NCBI GenBank assembly: GCA_013368375.1
Contig: JAACJP010000003.1
Coordinates: 248,001-312,000, forward strand
DNA from: Tricholomella constricta
Lineage: Eukaryota > Basidiomycota > Agaricomycetes > Agaricales > Lyophyllaceae
DNA length: 64,000 bases
Reading direction: 5' to 3'
Under the pieces are notes generated by a model. That model was not told the DNA's origin and did no database searches. It saw only the letters and a list, made by a program, of their open reading frames with translations. Position numbers and translations under genes: made by a program. How positions within the stretch are numbered: position 1 is the first letter of the stretch; every line of letters starts with the position of its first letter. Positions 59,229-64,000 of this stretch are shown here, one piece after another.

Positions 59229-60453
59229 TCATGCGAAGGCACTCCCTATCCCACCAAGCAAGGTAAGCCACCAGGCTCGGTAAAGGGACACCCAACCTTC
59301 CTCGTCAATAATTCTCTTTGCACAATCAACTATCCCCAGATATGGATCGGCTTCGTTTCTCAGGCTGCCGAACACAACGTGATAAGGTTGGAATCTGGTA
59401 ACAAAAATGTAACTCACCCAATGACGTCCTCCTCGGCACCTGAAAACTCGGCGGTTTCTTCCGCGTCGCCATCAACTTGTTGAGAGACAGAATTGTACTC
59501 TGAGGATGCGTGATTGCGTTGAATCGCCAGTCTTGTAGCAATGACCTCTAACGGTGTTAGAATGGCAGTGCTGAGAATAACGATGAGAAGATAAATCGAT
59601 AATTTGACAATAGAAATGTCGCCGATTCCTCTTTCAGATTTTGCGGAGAGTTCAGGCACAAGGAGTCGTCGGAGGGGTCCAAGACCGAGCACAACAATTA
59701 CGATGTGTGAAACCTCGGCCGCAAGCAGGCCTGGCGTCAAGTAAAGGATCCATGGACGGCGGCGCTCAGTAGGCGTCAGCAGAATGCGCAGGTTTTGCAT
59801 GACCTGCAGGTATGGGAGCTTGTGGGGTGTCGTGATTGATCTATAAATAAACAGACTTGAGGCTTGCACTCGTGTAAGGCGGTAATTGTGTATACCGGTA
59901 TGTCAGAATTGCAGTGGGGAGCGAAATCAACATCATTCCAACGCTATATACAAGCGTTCCCTGTATCGATGGAATTAGTAGTTGGATGCTTTCTGGGTAT
60001 ACACGGACCATTATTCCCGCCTCTGGTGCTCGGTAAGCGCCATGTCTGGTGCGGGGTGCGTCGAGGAACACAAGGATGAGGAATGTGACGACGAGGGTGC
60101 TCAACAATGTGGGCACTAAGAAGTAATGTCAATTTCGATACGGCGGTGCGAAATGGGAAGAAACTTGCTCAAGCCCTTGTACAATCCAGCCCAACCCTAG
60201 AACGACATTATAAGTGCAAGTTTCACGGTTGAAAACGCAGAGCACACCTCGATTCGATAGACTCGTGTCATCATGCCAAAGTACGAGTGGATGACAGGGC
60301 CAGTATGGGCTTGCGCCCCGCCTTCAGGGTCCAGCCGAAGTGCTTTGGGATTGTAATTCGCCCTGAATCGCACAAGAATACCTGTGAGGGGAACGATGAT
60401 GGCGAGGCTGAGCGCCAACGTCGGTATGAGAAACAGAATCTCAAGAAACTGCA
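59229..60453 (-). CDS. Divergent mitochondrial-carrier-like membrane protein
   Basis: The ATG at 60451-60453 begins MQFLEILFLIPTLALSLAII, a membrane segment. Carrier-like half-repeats are seen as YRIEGWAGLYKGLMPT and, near the C-terminus, DPYLGIVDCAKRIIDEEGW followed by SLYRAWWLTLLGG. Several hydrophobic segments lie between. The usual PX[DE]XX[KR] signatures are weak or absent, so the transported substrate cannot be guessed. The frame between GLYKGL and MPT needs a GC-AG intron (60168-60116). Near 59391-59413 the frame is kept only if a 23-nt GT-AG segment is removed; otherwise the gene has a frameshift there. The stop is at 59229-59231. Confidence 0.7.
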
Positions 60454-61451
60454 TCGTATGGAGTGTAAAGGGGACAAGCTTGAACGTTAACGTTGCGTGT
60501 TTCGCGTGGTGATTTATTGCCACGTGCCGCTGCGCAGCCACTTGTGACAGCCGCAACGCTTGTGACCATCCTCTCGCCCTTCTTCTTCCACCTTCACATC
60601 CTGCTTTTTTGTCCATCCTCATAGCTGTTACTACCATCGACCTCGAAGATTGCTGGTAATATCATGTCTCGTCTTGACAGCACTAGACTTTTCGCGCAAC
60701 GCGGTCTCCATTGGACCTTCGTACGCGTACGCCATCTGCGAGATCCTTTAATTCTGGCTTGAGCGTTAGGCTCACGCTGCTGGCTTTGAATACGTCATGA
60801 TGCCATCTGTCCGTACTGCGCTCGTTTGATGTGCGTCGATACATGTATATCGCCCGACATTAGTTGTGCTGACTACTCTTTTCTTGACCAGATGTGCTAA
60901 TCAGAGCATGATTGCCAACCACGACACGGTGTCTGTCGGGTTCATGCTCGAATATTCTATGTTAGGAACATCCCCAAAGGTTGAATTTTCTATTGTGGAA
61001 GCGGAACATCGAAAAGTTTGTAACCTGTCGTCGGCGACAACCAACTTCAAGGTATTGCTTGCCAATCTGTGGTATCCATCGAAGTTGTCTCCACTGTTGG
61101 AGTACTCTATTTGTCAGATATACGTTTCTCTTCAATGCGATAACCAACCTTTGAACCCAGTTATTACCCTCAGGTAGTATATTCGTCGTACATCGATGCT
61201 AGTGCAATAATATATGTCATGTACATCGTTCTGCGCACATTAACGTGATATTGCACATGTACTCTCTGCAAAGATTGTAGTTCTGCATGCAATTTTGTTT
61301 TTGCCTCTGCTGGGGGTTTTTGACTCTCCGACCAAGTAAGCTGTAACCCTTGTGACCACGACTGTCGCGGGCGTTTGGAGCGCCATTCCACCGAACATCG
61401 TGGACGCAAATCACATCCACCTATCCTGCTGAACATCAATTGCGCTCCTAG
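60454..61451. promoter_or_regulatory. Divergent upstream region of the carrier-like gene and FUN30
   Basis: About 1 kb separates the two start codons. No coding segment with family features was found. It should include both promoters; no specific site is assigned. Confidence 0.4.
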
Positions 61452-64000
61452 ATGCAGTCCAGTGCGGAGGCTATCGCTAGTAATAAGGTCAGTGTAATTA
61501 CATGACAGAGTGCAATTTTGTATCTCAAGTCGTTCGGCGCCTTTGCTCCCGGTAGAAATCTGCGCTCGAGCAGCTCAGATTTAGTCGGCAACAAAATTCA
61601 AGTTCCCAATATCACACCATCGCCTCCTCGTCGGGCCCTGGAAGCTCAACGTTGGCCTACTCCCCGCCTGCCCAGTCACGGGATGCCACCGTTGCTTCAA
61701 GGTTCTTCCCCACAACACCCTCGTCGAACGGCACTATTCTGGTTCCAAGTTCAAGTCCACTCACCGCTGATGGAAAGCCCCATTTCTATCAACCATTCAC
61801 TCATTCCGATGTGTATGACGTGGCACGCAGTGCCGGTAACGACCACGCAAATTCTTGGGGCCGACATCATCGAATGGGCGCCGACCCGCTCAGTGCTCCC
61901 AGCGGGTTTGTATCCTCAGGGAGCCATCATCACGCGTCTTTGAGACGACCTTGGGCTAGAGACGACGCTATCACAGGAGAAATGCAGGAAGATGGCCCTC
62001 CTCGAAAACGGGCGAACCTTGGTGTCACTCACGACGCGTCCGATATCACCGCCTCTCCACCTTCCCCGGAAATTCAACGCCTCGGTCAGCGAAGGCGCAT
62101 AGCGACTCAGAGCATGGAGTCCAACATCACATCGTCTGACGACTCCTTGCCAGACGTCACAAAGATCCTCGCGGGTCCGTCGAAGCCCCGCATCATGAAG
62201 GGCAGATCGCCGTCGCCCGCGACTTCCGCGGCTGCAGATCCCGTCCTCGATTCTAAATTCACTCGTTTCAGACTCACTATGCCTATGGAGTCACCTAGTC
62301 GCGTCCAGGCCGCGTGGGTGCTTGCTAAAGGGGACGTGAAGAAGGCTACCGGATTGTTGTCGGATCCCCTCTGGGTTGCTCCGTCATCGCCTACGACAAG
62401 GAAGACAGAGAAGGACACTGTCGGGCGGGTCAAAGAGATCGAAGAGGCTACCAAGGCACAAAGGGTTGCTGTGAAAGAGAAAGGAAAGAAATCGCTCATT
62501 TACGCCAACCGTCCTATCCTAGACGCTAAGCCGCCCAGTGTCTCGACCCCTCAGCCAAAGCGCGTTATCGACCTTACCACTGGTACTCCTGCATCCCCCG
62601 AAACTCCTGTGGTGATGCCTCGGAGAAAGAGGATTAAAAAAATGGTAGTGGACTCCGAATCGGAGGCGGAATTCGGGGAGAGCGACGATGACGATCGGCA
62701 GGGCAAATCTGGGCGCTCAGAACCTGCGAAAGACCTTCGTGCATTGGAATACTTCAACACGACGGGCGCCGATGCACTACAAGAGTTAACAGGTACACCG
62801 CTCTTCTGTCTTCATCGTTGTCCCTCCTTGTGACAAAATTACAGGTTGCACGCCCGAACAAGCCGAAACTATAATTCAATTGCGTCCATTTGTGTCAATC
62901 GACGACTTGAATGCAAAGTTGGGCCAGGGCAAGAAGAAAACTGGCCCGGCTGGAATCAGTCCTAGGATGTTTGAGGAATGCCAAAAAATCTTTGACGAAT
63001 ACGGAGTGGTCGATAACATCCTTGAAGACTGTGAAGAGATTGGCGCAACTCTCCGAGCCGCAATCGCAACGTGGACGATCACATCAGCGGCAGAGAAGGG
63101 CAAGGGAAGGGAAGACTGCGCCACGCTTTCTCCGATGAGCGACGCGGACGATGGAGCTCTTAGCCTGGTTGCTCTTGGGTCCCTGAAATCTCAGAAGTCC
63201 AAAGACTATCTGGTTACACAGCCATCATTGCTATCTGAGACCGTGCGATTGAAAGAGTACCAATTACTTGGTGTGAATTGGCTCAATCTGTTGTATCGGA
63301 GCAACCTTAGCTGTATCTTGGCCGACGAAATGGGCACGTACTATTCAGCGTGTATGATCATCATCTAGTGCTCATAATCCTTAACGAGCAGGCCTCGGGA
63401 AAACCATCCAAGTCATCAGCTTCTTGGCCCATCTCAAGGAAAAAGGAAACAAGGGACCACATCTCGTCGTTGTACCGTGAGTATTACGATTTCATGCCGT
63501 GTATCTGTACTGAGTCTCGCCTTAGTTCTTCAACACTAGAGAATTGGTGTCGTGAATTCGCCCGATTCGCACCTTCAATAGCCGTCCAGACCTACTACGC
63601 CGGAAAAGATGAGCGTGCTGAACTTCGACAAACTCTTTACGATACACAGCGGTGCAAGAGTGGGACTGATGATGGCTGGGAGGTTCTCATTACGACGTAC
63701 AATTTGGCACAAGGAGATGATCGTGACCGCAAATTCTTTAGGCGGATTGAATGGGATGTGAGTGTCGCAATCACTATCTTATCGGATATAAACAGGTTAT
63801 TGAAGACGCGTCGCAGTCTTGTGTTTATGATGAAGGGCACGTTCTCAAAAATTTCCAGTCGCAACGCTACCAGTCGTTATTGAAGTTTGGCTCAAACTGG
63901 CGGTTGCTTTTGACTGGGACTCCCCTGCAAAACAACTTACAGGAGCTTGTGGTATGTCAACCGAACCAGTCAGCCAAAGTTTCACTTATCATGAGTTTCA
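61452..64000 (+). CDS. FUN30: FUN30/SMARCAD1-type SNF2 chromatin remodeller (partial, cut by window end)
   Basis: Fun30-type ATPases slide nucleosomes and promote DNA end resection and silencing. The ATG at 61452 starts [12 protein letters not shown]; an intron ending at 61551 joins it to [17 protein letters not shown], which fixes the frame. A long disordered region follows, with a CUE-like helix ([20 protein letters not shown]) near 62305 and the segment [14 protein letters not shown]. The SNF2 ATPase starts with [16 protein letters not shown]. Motif I, ADEMGLGKT, is split by a GC-AG intron (63334-63391). Then come [11 protein letters not shown], motif II DEGH in [13 protein letters not shown], and [16 protein letters not shown]. 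The helicase C-terminal half lies beyond the window. Confidence 0.92.

Overview
The window looks like nuclear DNA of a mushroom-forming basidiomycete (Agaricomycetes). Host genes lie close together on both strands and carry many introns of about 45-60 bp with GT-AG ends. Several coding families are typical of that group: a chromodomain Ty3/gypsy element, an HNH-nuclease-like family and Zn2Cys6 regulators. No CRISPR array, rRNA gene or bacterial-type operon was seen. All assignments were made by reading translations; no database search was run.

Positions 1-24438 are an accessory, transposon-rich region. Bases 1-5187 are the 3' part of a Ty3/gypsy chromovirus: the pol tail with RNase H, integrase and chromodomain, then an unusual extra 765-aa ORF downstream of pol, a run of five hairpins with a 36-bp A tract, and a 191-bp 3' LTR. 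Scattered remnants follow. Bases about 7870-12606 are one broken HNH-nuclease-like gene. Two copies of the same non-autonomous LTR element (180-bp LTRs) entered it independently and in opposite orientation, each with its own 5-bp target duplication, which created a large inverted repeat. Bases 12723-24438 are two apparently identical head-to-tail copies of a 5854-bp DNA transposon with about 23-bp terminal inverted repeats. Each copy encodes a predicted 1684-aa, ten-exon protein with AT-hooks, zinc-binding motifs, a candidate DDE transposase core and a DEDDy 3'-5' exonuclease domain lying between the second and third candidate catalytic residues. This is the most interesting object in the window.

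Positions 24704-64000 are core housekeeping genes. In order they are CSF1 (bridge-like lipid transfer protein, +), YIP1 (-), NSA2 (+), a Zn2Cys6 regulator (-), SDHAF4/SDH8 (+), SmD3 (-), a CLC chloride channel/antiporter (-), a GLTSCR1-domain protein (-), APC8/CDC23 (-), ALG14 (+), the U2AF small subunit (-), a MITE, a second Zn2Cys6 regulator (-), a divergent mitochondrial-carrier-like protein (-) and a FUN30/SMARCAD1-type SNF2 ATPase (+, cut by the window end). These genes serve unrelated processes (lipid transfer, ER-Golgi traffic, ribosome assembly, splicing, cell cycle, N-glycosylation, chromatin), so this is ordinary gene-dense euchromatin and not a functional cluster. Notable splicing features are a 6-nt microexon in NSA2 and two predicted GC-AG introns.
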